DNA from: JARRKC01 sp963723965
GTDB lineage: Bacteria; Acidobacteriota; UBA6911; RPQK01; JAPXNP01
Reading direction: 5' to 3'
DNA: 64,000 nucleotides
Assembly: GCA_963723965.1 (NCBI GenBank)
Contig: CAVRSV010000001.1
Span: 186,001-250,000 of the forward strand
Below the pieces are notes generated by a model. That model searched no databases. It saw only the letters and a list, made by a program, of their open reading frames with translations, and was not told where the DNA came from. A program made the translations under genes and the position numbers. Within the stretch, counting starts at the first letter, position 1. The number at the start of each line of letters is the position of its first letter. Positions 7,927 to 16,894 of the stretch are shown here, in pieces.

Positions 7927-8946
7927 ATGACAGTGCTCGAAAAGTTTCGTGAGAGAGCCAAAAAGCAGCCACAGAAGCTGGTGTTTCCAGAGGGGACCGA
8001 TCCGCGTGTCGTCGAGGCCGCGCAGCGGGTCCGGACGGAGGGAATCGGTTACCCCACACTGATCGGGGAGCCCGACAAGATCGCCGCCGTCGCGAAGACT
8101 CGCGGGGTCTCGCTTTCCGGCATCGACATCGTGGATCCCGCCACTTCCCCGGAGTTCGAGCGACTTGCCGAGAGCTACTTCGAAATGCGGCGTCACAAGG
8201 GCGTCACCCTCGAAGAGGCGCGGGAATACATCCGGGATGAGGCGGCATTCGGTGCCATGCTGGTCCGCGACGGCCAATGCGACGGGTACATTGCCGGAGC
8301 CGTCCGGACGACCGGTGACACGGTCCGCGCAGGTCTCCGCTGTATCGGTCTCAAGACGGGCATCTCGGTGGTCTCGAGTTACTTCATCATGGTTCTGCCC
8401 GACCCGAAATGGGGCCACAACGGCACTCTCTTTTATGCCGACTCCGGAGTAGTCCCGGATCCCACGGCGGCGCAGTTGGCGGACATTGCCGTATCGACGG
8501 CGGAAAACGTCCGGATCTTCCTGGAGACGGAACCGCGCGTGGCCTTTCTCTCCTTCTCGACGAAGGGCAGCGCTGAGCATCCGCGAGTCGATAAGGTGCG
8601 CCAGGCGGTGGCCATTCTGGCCGAGCGGCGACCGGACTTCGTTTTCGACGGAGAGCTTCAGGGCGACGCGGCGCTGATTCCCTCCGTGGCTTCCCGGAAA
8701 GCCCCGGCGAGCCCGATCGAGGGACGAGCTAACACCCTGATCTTTCCCGATCTCGATGCGGGGAACATCTGCTACAAACTGACCCAGCGGCTCGCGGGCG
8801 CGGAGGCCATTGGACCGATCCTCCAGGGCCTGGCGAAGCCACTGAACGATCTGAGTCGAGGCTGCAGTGTGGAGGATATCGTCAACGTAGCCGCTATCAC
8901 TGCTTTACAGGCGGCGGAAGGAAAGAAGAAGCATGGCGACCATTGA
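7927..8946 (+). CDS. pta: Phosphate acetyltransferase
   Basis: The 339-residue protein fits the short, catalytic-domain-only Pta family: FPEGTDPRVVEAA near the start, MLVRDGQCDGYIAGAVRTTGDTVRAGL in the middle and ANTLIFPDLDAGNICYKL near the end. It converts acetyl-CoA and phosphate to acetyl phosphate. The PTA/phosphate butyryltransferase family shares the fold, so substrate is inferred from overall resemblance. No ackA is adjacent. There is no clear Shine-Dalgarno; a TTGACA lies at 7890-7895 but its -10 is poor. The gene overlaps enolase by 14 bases. Confidence 0.9.
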   Translation: MTVLEKFRERAKKQPQKLVFPEGTDPRVVEAAQRVRTEGIGYPTLIGEPDKIAAVAKTRGVSLSGIDIVDPATSPEFERLAESYFEMRRHKGVTLEEAREYIRDEAAFGAMLVRDGQCDGYIAGAVRTTGDTVRAGLRCIGLKTGISVVSSYFIMVLPDPKWGHNGTLFYADSGVVPDPTAAQLADIAVSTAENVRIFLETEPRVAFLSFSTKGSAEHPRVDKVRQAVAILAERRPDFVFDGELQGDAALIPSVASRKAPASPIEGRANTLIFPDLDAGNICYKLTQRLAGAEAIGPILQGLAKPLNDLSRGCSVEDIVNVAAITALQAAEGKKKHGDH

Positions 8947-10210
8947 AATCATTACGGCGCGCGAGATTCTGGACTCGAGAGGAAATCCGACGGTCGAGGC
9001 GGATGTGATCACCGACGAGGGAATCGTCGGCCGGGCTGCTGTACCCTCCGGTGCTTCGACGGGCGAACATGAGGCCCTGGAGCTTCGGGACGGAGACAAG
9101 AAGCGGTTTCTGGGCAAGGGAGTCACGAAGGCGGTCAAGAACATCGAGGAGATCATCGCCCCGGCCGTGGTCGGCAAGTCAGTCCTCGAACAGATCGAGC
9201 TCGATCAGTCGATGATCAATCTCGATGGGACCGAGAACAAGAAGAAGCTCGGCGCCAACGCGATGCTCGCCGTGTCGATGGCAGCGGCCAGGGCGGCCGC
9301 CGAGACCCTCGCCATCCCGCTCTATCAGCACATCGGAGGCGTCAATGCCTGCGTTCTGCCCATCCCCATGATGAATATCCTGAATGGTGGAGCCCATGCC
9401 GACAACAATGTGGACTTCCAGGAGTTCATGATCATGCCGGCGCGGGCGGATTCCTTTCGGGAGGCGCTGCGCATGGGCGTCGAGACTTTCCACAACCTCA
9501 AGAAGGTATTGTCCGCCAAGGGCTACAACACGTCTGTCGGTGACGAGGGCGGTTTCGCTCCGAACCTGAAGTCGAACGACGAGGCGGTCGAGGTGATTCT
9601 GGATGCGATCGAAAAGGCGGGCTACAAAGCCGGCGAGGATATTCTGATCGCCCTCGACGTTGCCGCCAGCGAACTCTATGACGGGAAGAAGTACGTTTTC
9701 AAGAAGTCGGGGGGTGCGAAGAAGAGCGCGGACGACATGATCAAGCTGTATGAGAGCTGGATCAAGAAGTACCCCATCTACTCGATCGAGGATGGACTCG
9801 CCGAGGACGACTGGAAGGGCTGGGCCAAGCTGACCAAGGCGTTGGGAGACCGGGTCCAGCTGGTCGGAGACGACCTTTTCGTGACCAATCCCGTTCGGCT
9901 CCAGAGGGGTATCAGCGGCGGGGTCTGCAATTCGATTCTGATCAAGCTCAACCAGATCGGAACTTTGACCGAGACGCTGCGCACCATCGAGTTGGCCAAA
10001 GAAAACGGCTACACGAACGTCATTTCCCATCGTTCCGGTGAAACCGAGGACAGCTTCATCGCCGATCTGGCCGTTGCCACCAACGCCGGACAGATCAAGA
10101 CCGGCTCGGCCAGCCGAACCGATCGCATTGCCAAGTACAATCAGCTGATCCGGATCGAGGAGGCTCTGGGGGCGCAAGCCCGGTTCTACCGACTGAAGGG
10201 GCGGAGCTAG
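8933..10210 (+). CDS. eno: Enolase (phosphopyruvate hydratase)
   Basis: At 425 residues it has the normal bacterial length. The N-terminal capping domain carries ARQ-type AREILDSRGNPTVEADV and SGASTGEHEALELRD; the barrel carries magnesium ligands in IALDVAAS, SIEDGLAEDDW and VGDDLFVTN, and the catalytic lysine and SHRSGETEDSFIADLAV loop. It interconverts 2-phosphoglycerate and phosphoenolpyruvate and may also be part of an RNA degradosome; an RNase G/E is at 30253. It overlaps the end of pta by 14 bases, indicating translational coupling. Confidence 0.97.
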   Translation: MATIEIITAREILDSRGNPTVEADVITDEGIVGRAAVPSGASTGEHEALELRDGDKKRFLGKGVTKAVKNIEEIIAPAVVGKSVLEQIELDQSMINLDGTENKKKLGANAMLAVSMAAARAAAETLAIPLYQHIGGVNACVLPIPMMNILNGGAHADNNVDFQEFMIMPARADSFREALRMGVETFHNLKKVLSAKGYNTSVGDEGGFAPNLKSNDEAVEVILDAIEKAGYKAGEDILIALDVAASELYDGKKYVFKKSGGAKKSADDMIKLYESWIKKYPIYSIEDGLAEDDWKGWAKLTKALGDRVQLVGDDLFVTNPVRLQRGISGGVCNSILIKLNQIGTLTETLRTIELAKENGYTNVISHRSGETEDSFIADLAVATNAGQIKTGSASRTDRIAKYNQLIRIEEALGAQARFYRLKGRS

Positions 10211-10216
10211 TTTGGA

Positions 10217-11032
10217 TTGCCTGCTGAAGTGAGAAAGCTCTCCGGCGTTCTGATCACCTTCAACGAAGAGGAGAAGGTCGAATCGGCGCTGGAGAGCCTT
10301 GCCTCGGTCTGCGATGAGATCATCGTCGTCGACTCCTTCAGCACGGATCGCACCCCCTCCATCTGCCGACGCTTCACGGACCGCGTCATCCAGCGAGCAT
10401 GGCCGGGCTATCGGGAACAGAAGCAGTTCGCCGCGGATCAGGCCCGTTGCGAGTGGATTCTCAGCCTGGATGCCGATGAACGGCTGAGCCCGGAACTCCA
10501 GGGGGCCCTGTTGGCCTGGAAAGAATCGTCGGCCGAAGAGCCGGCCGGGTTCTACCTTCCCCGCTTGACCTTCTTCCTGGGGCGCTGGATCCGGCATACG
10601 ACCTGGTACCCCGACTGGCAACTCCGTCTGTATCGGAAGTCGGCAGGCCGGTGGACGGGCGGGCATGTGCATGAACGGGTGAGCGTTCGCGGTTCGACCG
10701 GGCGCTTTGACGGTCACATTCACCATTACACCTATTCATCGCTGAGCGAGTATCTTCAGCAACTGGAGCGGTTCAGCGAGCTTGCAGCTCTCGATTACCG
10801 GGAGCGGGGACGCACGACGGGTCCGGTGCAGATGCTGTTCTACCCGCCCTTCGTCTTCTTCAAGAACTTCGTTGTGAAAGCCGGCTTTCTCGATGGGGTG
10901 CCTGGTCTCGTGGTATCGACACTGGCCGCTACTTCCACTTTCTTCAAACTCGCCCGACTCTGGGAGCTGCAATCGGAAGGGCGGCGGGGAGAGGAAGGCT
11001 CGGCGGGCGGGATCGAGACGGAGGAGCCGTGA
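10217..11032 (+). CDS. Glycosyltransferase family 2 (WaaE/KdtX-like)
   Basis: 271 residues (if TTG 10217 is used) or 267 (GTG 10229); GGGGCGGAG at 10199-10207 suits the TTG better. The GT-A fold is shown by SGVLITFNEEEKVESALESL, the nucleotide-binding VDSFSTDRT and the metal site LDADERL. WYPDWQLRLYRK and HVHERV match the WaaE family, which adds glucose or heptose to the lipopolysaccharide core. The C-terminus has an amphipathic/hydrophobic stretch LFYPPFVFFKNFVVKAGF for membrane attachment. It overlaps the next glycosyltransferase by 4 bases. Confidence 0.85.
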   Translation: MPAEVRKLSGVLITFNEEEKVESALESLASVCDEIIVVDSFSTDRTPSICRRFTDRVIQRAWPGYREQKQFAADQARCEWILSLDADERLSPELQGALLAWKESSAEEPAGFYLPRLTFFLGRWIRHTTWYPDWQLRLYRKSAGRWTGGHVHERVSVRGSTGRFDGHIHHYTYSSLSEYLQQLERFSELAALDYRERGRTTGPVQMLFYPPFVFFKNFVVKAGFLDGVPGLVVSTLAATSTFFKLARLWELQSEGRRGEEGSAGGIETEEP

Positions 11033-12165
11033 CCGACAATCGGGCCGCACCCGCGGAAAGGGGATCCTGGGAACCCATGCCGCGTCTTCTGTACGTCGAC
11101 ACGGAGACCGTCTGGCGGGGCGGACAGGAGCAGCTGCTCGGGCTCATGTGTGGGATGCAGGCCAAACGATGGGAAGTGATGTTGGCCACGCCCCCGGGTT
11201 CTCCCCTGGGCCGGCGCGCCGCCGCGACGGGCATCGGAGTCGTTCCCTTCTCCCAGAAAGCCGAGTTGAGTCCAATCGCCTTCCTGCGATCGATCCGGAT
11301 CCTCCGCGATCACCCGATCGACATTCTGCACTTCAACACGCCCACGCCGATTATCGCGGGTGGCGTGGCAGCACGGACTGTCGGGGTAAAGGTGATCGTC
11401 GCGTCGCGTCGCGTGAATTTTCCGCTCAGATCGCGCCTCAGCGCCCTCAAGTACAACCTGCTCCTCGACCGGGTCTTCACGGTCTCCTCGAGCATCTTGA
11501 ACACGCTCGTGCAGGGCGGGGTAAAGCCTCCGCTGGTGGAGACCATCTACGAAGGGGTCGATCTCAACTGGATCGACTCGTTGACGACGGACTATCGACT
11601 CCCCGTGAAACCCGGCATCGTCCTCGGGACCGTGGCGCACCTGAGCCCGGAGAAGGGCCACCGAACATTGCTCGAGGCGGCACGCCTGCTGGTTGCACGA
11701 GGCCTCTCCTTTCATCTGGTCCTGGTTGGGGAAGGGCAGCTGCGGGAAACGCTCGAGACGATGGCGGTCGAGTTCGGTCTGGCGGATCGTGTCACCTTTA
11801 CCGGATTCCGCTCGGATAGCGAAGCTCTGATGCGGCAGTTCGACGTCTTCTGTCTTCCCTCCCTTTCCGAAGGCCTCAGTTCGGCCATCTTGGCGGCCAT
11901 GGCGAGCTCCCAGCCCGTGGTTTCGACGCGGGTCGGAGGTATTCCCGAGTTGGTTCAGGATGGGGAGACCGGGTACCTGGTTTCCCCGCATGACCCCGAC
12001 GAGCTGGCCGAAGCCCTGGCCTGCCTGATCGGCGACGAGGCACTCCGACACGGGCTCGGCCAGGCAGGACGGCGGCGGGTCGAGGGCTGCTTCACGCTGC
12101 AGAACAAACTCGACGCGACTGAGGCAGCCTACCTTCGATTGCTAGGACACCGCTCAGTTCGTTAA
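11029..12165 (+). CDS. Glycosyltransferase family 4 (GT-B)
   Basis: 378 residues from GTG 11029, which overlaps the previous stop; ATG 11077 would give 362 residues beginning MPRLLYVDTE, closer to family starts, so the true start is uncertain. The GT-B fold has an N-terminal acceptor domain (GGQEQLL, HFNTPTP) and a C-terminal nucleotide-sugar domain with GTVAHLSPEKGH, the EX7E region SLSEGLSSAILAAMASSQPVV and GGIPELV. Together with the upstream enzyme it probably builds lipopolysaccharide core or another surface glycan. Sugar and acceptor are unknown. Confidence 0.85.
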   Translation: MTDNRAAPAERGSWEPMPRLLYVDTETVWRGGQEQLLGLMCGMQAKRWEVMLATPPGSPLGRRAAATGIGVVPFSQKAELSPIAFLRSIRILRDHPIDILHFNTPTPIIAGGVAARTVGVKVIVASRRVNFPLRSRLSALKYNLLLDRVFTVSSSILNTLVQGGVKPPLVETIYEGVDLNWIDSLTTDYRLPVKPGIVLGTVAHLSPEKGHRTLLEAARLLVARGLSFHLVLVGEGQLRETLETMAVEFGLADRVTFTGFRSDSEALMRQFDVFCLPSLSEGLSSAILAAMASSQPVVSTRVGGIPELVQDGETGYLVSPHDPDELAEALACLIGDEALRHGLGQAGRRRVEGCFTLQNKLDATEAAYLRLLGHRSVR

Positions 12166-12204
12166 CATGAGTGCCTCGTCCGCCGCCGGGAGAAGGGTCT
12201 CACA

Positions 12205-12654
12205 GTGTCCATACACCTGATCGCGAGCAACAAGAAGGCGTTCCACGACTACGAAGTCATGGACCGGTTCGAAGCCGGCATCGTCCTGCAGGGGACCGAG
12301 GTGAAGTCCTTGCGGGATCACCGCGTGAATTTCAAAGACAGCTACGCCCGGGTGGTGGGGGGCGAGGTCTGGCTCGAGGGCTGCCACATCAGCCCCTATG
12401 CGCACGGAAACATCCACAATCACGATCCGGAAAGACGCAGAAAGCTGTTGCTCAACCGGCGCGAAATCAATCGGCTCTTCGGAGAGGTCACGAAAGGCGG
12501 GTTGACGATCGTGCCGTTGAAGATCTACTTCAAGTCCGGCAAGGTGAAGGTCGAGATCGGGCTGGCTCGAGGCAAGCGACTCTATGACAAGAGGGAGACG
12601 GCTCGCCGAAAGACGATCGAACGGGAAGTCGAGGCCGAACTCAGGCGTCGCTGA
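12205..12654 (+). CDS. smpB: SsrA-binding protein SmpB
   Basis: 149 residues from GTG 12205, preceded by GGGAGAAGG. The family motifs are complete: NKKAFHDYEVMDRFEAGIVLQGTEVKSLR at the start, YAHGNIHNHDPERRRKLLLNRREI in the middle and the basic tail GKRLYDKRETARRKTIERE that enters the ribosomal mRNA channel. SmpB brings tmRNA to stalled ribosomes. The following 157 bases contain no tmRNA, so ssrA lies elsewhere. Confidence 0.96.
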   Translation: MSIHLIASNKKAFHDYEVMDRFEAGIVLQGTEVKSLRDHRVNFKDSYARVVGGEVWLEGCHISPYAHGNIHNHDPERRRKLLLNRREINRLFGEVTKGGLTIVPLKIYFKSGKVKVEIGLARGKRLYDKRETARRKTIEREVEAELRRR

Positions 12655-12811
12655 TCCGCGTCGAAGCCGGGGTGCGATCCGACGATTCTGCCGAAGTGCA
12701 GCCTGTAGACCTGATGATGCGGCCACGGGGTGCGAACACGGGAACCGGGACCGTACCACAGCCTGGAACGCCGATCATCGGTCGGACGATCGACCTCCGC
12801 CGGCCGCGGGG

Positions 12812-13165
12812 TCACTCGTCCACATCGTCAGGGTAGAAGCCCATCTCGCCGTCTTCGTATCCCGGCCCTTCGTGCTCCTTGTACATGTACTTGATGGAGT
12901 GCTTGGGGATGAGGAGATTCGGCTCCGATTCGCGATTCACCTTGATGCAGTTCCTGTCGTACCATTCGATGACGCCGTGAATCACCTCTCCATCGGTCAG
13001 GCACACGACCATGGCCGTCTTGTTGGCCATCTGTTTGAGGTAGTAGTACTCTTCGGCGCTGGTCTGTTCGGGCGGTACGCGCTTGCGCTGCGTTCGGGCA
13101 TACTTGGACTGTTCCTGCTCACGAAGCTCGGACAAGGACGGGCGTATCAGCTTTCGGTTTACCAT
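12812..13165 (-). CDS. hfq: Hfq-like RNA-binding protein with long N- and C-terminal extensions
   Basis: 117 residues from ATG 13165 (TTG 13180 is a less likely start). Residues about 42-98 make an Sm fold: NKTAMVVCLTDGEVIHGVIEWYD corresponds to Sm1 and LLIPKHSIKYMY to Sm2, with PKH in place of the usual YKH. An N-terminal basic segment of about 40 residues and an acidic tail (EHEGPGYEDGEMGFYPDDVDE-like, ending DDVDE) flank it. Hfq pairs small RNAs with mRNAs as a hexamer. Its usual neighbours miaA and hflX are absent; it is convergent with smpB and divergent from a TPR gene. Confidence 0.78.
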   Translation of the reverse strand: MVNRKLIRPSLSELREQEQSKYARTQRKRVPPEQTSAEEYYYLKQMANKTAMVVCLTDGEVIHGVIEWYDRNCIKVNRESEPNLLIPKHSIKYMYKEHEGPGYEDGEMGFYPDDVDE

Positions 13166-13306
13166 GGGAACACTAATCAATCCTGGTCTTGAACTGGCAT
13201 CGGCTAGAATTGAAACACGCAGGGAAGCCCCTCAGAGCTAGCCGTATGGTAGCACCCGCTCTCTGCTTTGACAAGAACAAAAAGGTTAAAATGGGGGAAG
13301 GTTGAA

Positions 13307-13735
13307 ATGCGTGTTTACTTCCTTGTGTTGTGTGGGTTTGTGCTCCTGGGTTCGGAGGTTGTCGGGCAACAGACTGAGACCGGCAAGAAGCCTGTTCTGA
13401 TCCGCGACGAAGTCAACAAGAAAGACGCGGAGAAGCCCAAAGAGAAGGTTCTGGTCCATGATCCAGCGGAGGCGAAGAAGAGCGTCTCCATTGGAGACTT
13501 CTACTACAAGAGAGACAACTTTGATGCGGCCGCAAGCCGCTACCGTGAGGCTATCGACTACAATCGTCAGTGGTCCGTCCCTTACGAGAAGCTGGTCAAG
13601 GTGCTGAGGGAGCAGGGGAAGCTCAAGGATGCGGTCGAGATCTGCGAGCTCTTTCTGAAAGAGAACCCCGACGCGAAGCAGGTGGGCAAATTCGAGGGCC
13701 TCAAGAGTCGACTCGGGAAGGATCAGCCGCACTGA
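13307..13735 (+). CDS. Small exported TPR-containing protein
   Basis: Start at ATG 13307, six bases after GGGGGAAGG, gives 142 residues; the open frame continues upstream without a signal. A signal peptide (MRVYFLVLCGFVLLGSEVVG) precedes a lysine/glutamate-rich linker and about two TPR units (VSIGDFYYKRDNFDAAASRY and the following pair). It is not recognised as BamD, which is longer and lipid-anchored. It overlaps the convergent PSP1-domain gene by 13 bases. Role unknown. Confidence 0.7.
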   Translation: MRVYFLVLCGFVLLGSEVVGQQTETGKKPVLIRDEVNKKDAEKPKEKVLVHDPAEAKKSVSIGDFYYKRDNFDAAASRYREAIDYNRQWSVPYEKLVKVLREQGKLKDAVEICELFLKENPDAKQVGKFEGLKSRLGKDQPH

Positions 13736-14403
13736 TCGGAACAATTGCCACCGCGGCTGCTCGGATCGAGATCTTCACTGGCTGCGAAATTGAGGCAACA
13801 CTTGAGCCGGCCGCACATCCCGGAGAGCCGGTTGAGGTTCATCCCGAGACCTTGTCGCTTCACGGTCTTGACGCTGACAGAGGAAAGTTCCTTGAGGAAC
13901 TTCTTGGAGCAGTTTTCCCCTAATCCGCAGTTGCCGAGCCCGCCAACCAGCCGGGCTTCGTCGCGGGCCCCGATCTGGCGCATTTCAATGCGCGTGCGGA
14001 GTTCCCGGGCCAGATCCTTGACCAGCTCCCGGAAGTCGACCCGGTGGTCCGCAGTGAAATAGAAAATCACCCGGCTGCCGTCGAACAGATACTCCACCTT
14101 GGACAGCTTCATGGGAAGGTCTCGCGCTTGGATGCGCTTGCGGCACATGCGGAAGGCGAGCTCCTCTTTCTCCTGCTTCTTCTCGTTCAGATACAGGTCC
14201 CGCTCCGTCGCCTTGCGCAGCACCTTCTGGAGGCGGTTCTCTCCCAGATTGTCGGCGTGTCTCCCACGCACGACCATGCCCAGCTCGACGCCGCGCTCCG
14301 TCGCCACCACACAGTAATCCCCGATCCGCAGATCGACGTCGTGGGAGAGGAACTCGAGCACCCGCTTATCCTGGCGAAACTTGACCGTGATGATTTCGAT
14401 CAT
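13723..14403 (-). CDS. PSP1-domain protein (RicT/YaaT-like)
   Basis: ATG 14403 gives 226 residues starting MIEIITVKF. The PSP1 domain shows YFTADHRVDFRELVKDLA and cysteine clusters GGLGNCGLGENC and MCGRLKCCLNF. RicT proteins have GPCGRxLCC in the first cluster; here it is CGLGENC with one cysteine fewer and altered spacing, so the iron-sulfur ligands described for RicT may not all be present. In Bacillus the homologue sits beside holB and tmk, exactly as here, and acts in RNA processing and development. It is last in the tmk-holB operon. Confidence 0.85.
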   Translation of the reverse strand: MIEIITVKFRQDKRVLEFLSHDVDLRIGDYCVVATERGVELGMVVRGRHADNLGENRLQKVLRKATERDLYLNEKKQEKEELAFRMCRKRIQARDLPMKLSKVEYLFDGSRVIFYFTADHRVDFRELVKDLARELRTRIEMRQIGARDEARLVGGLGNCGLGENCSKKFLKELSSVSVKTVKRQGLGMNLNRLSGMCGRLKCCLNFAASEDLDPSSRGGNCSDQCG

Positions 14404-14437
14404 GTTCGGACCTGCCGCTTCTCCAGTATAGGTGATT

Positions 14438-15466
14438 TCACCCCGCACTTCTCAGCGCTGTTCCGGCGCGGCGCTCTTCCTTCCAAGCCTCCAGCCAAAG
14501 CATTTCGAAGCACATCCGCGGGTTGACGTTCCGGCTGAGATCGCGCTTCGAGTCCGAGATGGAATCGAGGAGGCACCGCAGGCGCGGGAGGGGCGTACTC
14601 GTAGCCAACTGCTCGAGAGGCTGGGTGCGATCGCGGTTCACGATCCTCTCAGGAGTGCCGACGCGGAGGAAATAGATGTCATAACAGAGGGTCTGAAGCG
14701 TCTCGAGCAGCTTCTCCGTCTGGGATCGGTTCCGCAGGACAGGTCCCACGGCCTTGCTCTCGGACATCTTGAAGATCACTTCGAAGCGCTCCGTCTCCAG
14801 CCACTCGGCGAGCAACTCGAGAAGGACGTCGCGCTCCCGAATGAGGGCCTCCAGATCCAGATCCAAAGCGCGTCCGAGGCTTCCCGCGCTGAAGCTGGCC
14901 CGCAGATCCGGTCGATCCAGTTCGGTGTTCTCCTGAAGGTACGACTGGATGGCGTCCCGCGAGATCGGCTTGAATGCCAGAGTCTGACAGCGCGATCGAA
15001 TCGTCGAGAGGAGCTGATCCGGATAGGCCGAAACGAGGACCAGGTGGGAGGTCGGCGGAGGCTCCTCGAGTGTCTTGAGGATCGCATTCTGTGCTTCGAT
15101 GGTCAGTCTCTCGGCGTTGTCGATGATGAAGAACCGAGCTTTCCCTTCGAAAGGAAGATACTGTACCTCCTGGCTCATCTGGCGCATCTCGTCGATCTTG
15201 ATATGGGGTCCGGGCTCGATCGGGTAGAGCCGGATGTCCGGATGGTTCCCCGAAGCGGCTTTGATGCAGGAGGGACAGGTTCCGCAGAGATCTCCGTCGC
15301 GAGGGCCGGCGCAATTGGCAAGAGCCGCCAGCAGGAGTGCGGCTGTCTTCTTGCCGACTCCCTCGGGTCCGGACAGCAGCGCGGCCGGCGGCAGAGCACG
15401 GGTCTGAAGAAGAGACAGGAGATCCCGGTTTCCAATGATGTCTTGCAGCCGGCTCAGGCGACTCAT
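14438..15466 (-). CDS. holB: DNA polymerase III subunit delta'
   Basis: 342 residues with a clamp-loader AAA+ fold: LSGPEGVGKKTAALLL (Walker A), zinc-binding CAGPRDGDLCGTCPSC, and ARFFIIDNAERLTIEAQNAILKTLEEPPPTSH, the classic delta'/gamma signature with sensor region. It loads the sliding clamp as part of the replication clamp loader. It starts inside the tmk stop codon (4-base overlap) and is followed by the PSP1 gene, an order conserved in many bacteria. Confidence 0.92.
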   Translation of the reverse strand: MSRLSRLQDIIGNRDLLSLLQTRALPPAALLSGPEGVGKKTAALLLAALANCAGPRDGDLCGTCPSCIKAASGNHPDIRLYPIEPGPHIKIDEMRQMSQEVQYLPFEGKARFFIIDNAERLTIEAQNAILKTLEEPPPTSHLVLVSAYPDQLLSTIRSRCQTLAFKPISRDAIQSYLQENTELDRPDLRASFSAGSLGRALDLDLEALIRERDVLLELLAEWLETERFEVIFKMSESKAVGPVLRNRSQTEKLLETLQTLCYDIYFLRVGTPERIVNRDRTQPLEQLATSTPLPRLRCLLDSISDSKRDLSRNVNPRMCFEMLWLEAWKEERRAGTALRSAG

Positions 15467-16104
15467 GGCAGAATCCGCGGCAGGAGTTGCTGTCGGAGAC
15501 GCTCGAAAACCTCCTCGGGGCTCCCGCGACCGTCCAGAATGATGAACCGATCCGCCTCGCGCTCCGCCAACAGGTGATACCCCTCTCTGACCCGGCGGTG
15601 GAACGCCAGGTCCTCGGCCTCGAACCGCCCCAGAAGATCACCGGTCTCGAGGTTGCGCAGCCGGGCCCGCTCCAGGCCCAACTCCGCCGGCAAGTCGATG
15701 AGCACCGTCAGATCCGGGCGTGGAATACCCAGGGCGGAAGCGATCCGATCAATTCGTTCCAGCCCGATGTCCCGGGCGTAACCCTGGTAGGCCAGCGTAG
15801 CATCGTGGTAGCGATCGCTCAGGACCAGCAGGCCCCGACGGAGCGAAGGTTCCACAATCTCCTTCAGATGCTGGTATCGATCGGCCAGGTAGAGGAGCAG
15901 CTCGACCAGCGGTTCACGGGGTGGCCCCTCACTATCCAGCAGGATTCGGCGCAGGTTGCTTCCGAACTCGGTGCCGCCCGGCTCGAATGTCCGCCTGAAG
16001 GCGATGCCGCGACTCTCGAGGAGTTGACAGAGGAGCTGCAACTGCAGCGTCTTGCCCGATCCCTCCGTGCCCTCGAATGTGATGAACCTGGCCGATTGAA
16101 CCAT
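15463..16104 (-). CDS. tmk: Thymidylate kinase
   Basis: The chosen ATG 16104 has GGAAAG just upstream and gives 213 residues starting MVQSARFITFEG; an in-frame ATG at 16128 lacks a ribosome binding site. P-loop FEGTEGSGKT, the DR(Y/H) motif LSDRYHDATLAYQGYARD and a lid region with arginines are present. It makes dTDP from dTMP for DNA synthesis. First gene of tmk-holB-PSP1. Confidence 0.94.
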   Translation of the reverse strand: MVQSARFITFEGTEGSGKTLQLQLLCQLLESRGIAFRRTFEPGGTEFGSNLRRILLDSEGPPREPLVELLLYLADRYQHLKEIVEPSLRRGLLVLSDRYHDATLAYQGYARDIGLERIDRIASALGIPRPDLTVLIDLPAELGLERARLRNLETGDLLGRFEAEDLAFHRRVREGYHLLAEREADRFIILDGRGSPEEVFERLRQQLLPRILP

Positions 16105-16185
16105 GCTTTCCGCCCCGATTCCGCCCATGGTAACACACGAGTTGACGGTCTCTCTGCGCCCCCATGAGGTCTCGTCTCCATCGGT

Positions 16186-16200
16186 TATACTGGCGTCGTG
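16186..16200 (+). promoter_or_regulatory. Possible -10 element giving a leaderless yggS mRNA
   Basis: TATACT at 16186-16191 lies six bases before the GTG start codon at 16198, so a transcript from it would begin at or next to the start codon. No good -35 is seen and there is no Shine-Dalgarno. Confidence 0.3.
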
Positions 16201-16884
16201 ACCGACATTGAAGCAAACCTGAGGAGGATTCGCGAGCAGATCGAAACGGCCGCGCGAAAAGCAGAGCGGGACCCCGACGCGGTCCGGCTGCTGGCAGTCT
16301 CAAAGACCTTTGGGGCGGAGCGGGTCGAGGAGGTCGCCCGACTTGGGCAAACGCTTTTCGGAGAAAACCGGATCCAGGAGGCGCAGTCCAAGATCCCTGC
16401 AGTGAACCGACCCGGTCTCGAGTGGCACCTCATCGGTCACCTGCAGTCCAACAAGGTCCGCCAGGCGGTGGGACTGTTCCATGTAATCGAAAGCGTGGAC
16501 ACTGAGAAGCTGGCGCGGAGACTCGATCAGGTCTGCTCTGAGGCGGACAGGACACTGCAGGTTCTGATCCAAACCAATATCGGGGACGAGGAGCAGAAGT
16601 CGGGGGTATCCGCCGACGCTCTGCTTCCGCTCGTACGGGTCGTGGCTTCGCTCGAGCACCTGGACTTGCGGGGACTGATGGCGATTCCCCCCTTCTTCGA
16701 GGACCCGGAATGCACGCGCCCCTATTTTCGCCGCCTCTTCGAACTGCGTAGCCGGGTCGAGGATCGACTCGGACTGCGGCTGCCGGAATTGTCCATGGGA
16801 ATGTCGCAGGACTTCCCGGTTGCCGTCGAAGAGGGGGCCACCATCGTCCGGGTCGGAACTGCACTGTTCGGGAGACGGGATTGA
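16198..16884 (+). CDS. YggS-family pyridoxal phosphate homeostasis protein
   Basis: 228 residues from GTG 16198. The PLP lysine is in LLAVSKTFG and the fold-type III barrel continues with GENRIQEAQSKIP, WHLIGHLQSNK, the DLRGLMAIPP segment and SMGMSQDFPVAVEEGATIVRVG. Members bind PLP and buffer it; no enzyme activity is established. It is followed 10 bases later by the YggU-family gene, the order seen in many genomes. Confidence 0.93.
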   Translation: MTDIEANLRRIREQIETAARKAERDPDAVRLLAVSKTFGAERVEEVARLGQTLFGENRIQEAQSKIPAVNRPGLEWHLIGHLQSNKVRQAVGLFHVIESVDTEKLARRLDQVCSEADRTLQVLIQTNIGDEEQKSGVSADALLPLVRVVASLEHLDLRGLMAIPPFFEDPECTRPYFRRLFELRSRVEDRLGLRLPELSMGMSQDFPVAVEEGATIVRVGTALFGRRD

Positions 16885-16894
16885 CCGCCGCAGA

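Noticed and set aside
12655..12811. tmRNA gene next to smpB
   Set aside because: The spacer is 157 bases, too short, and lacks the tRNA-like ends.
13268..13292. Promoter TTGACA/TAAAAT before the small TPR gene
   Set aside because: Both hexamers look good but the spacer is only 13 bases.
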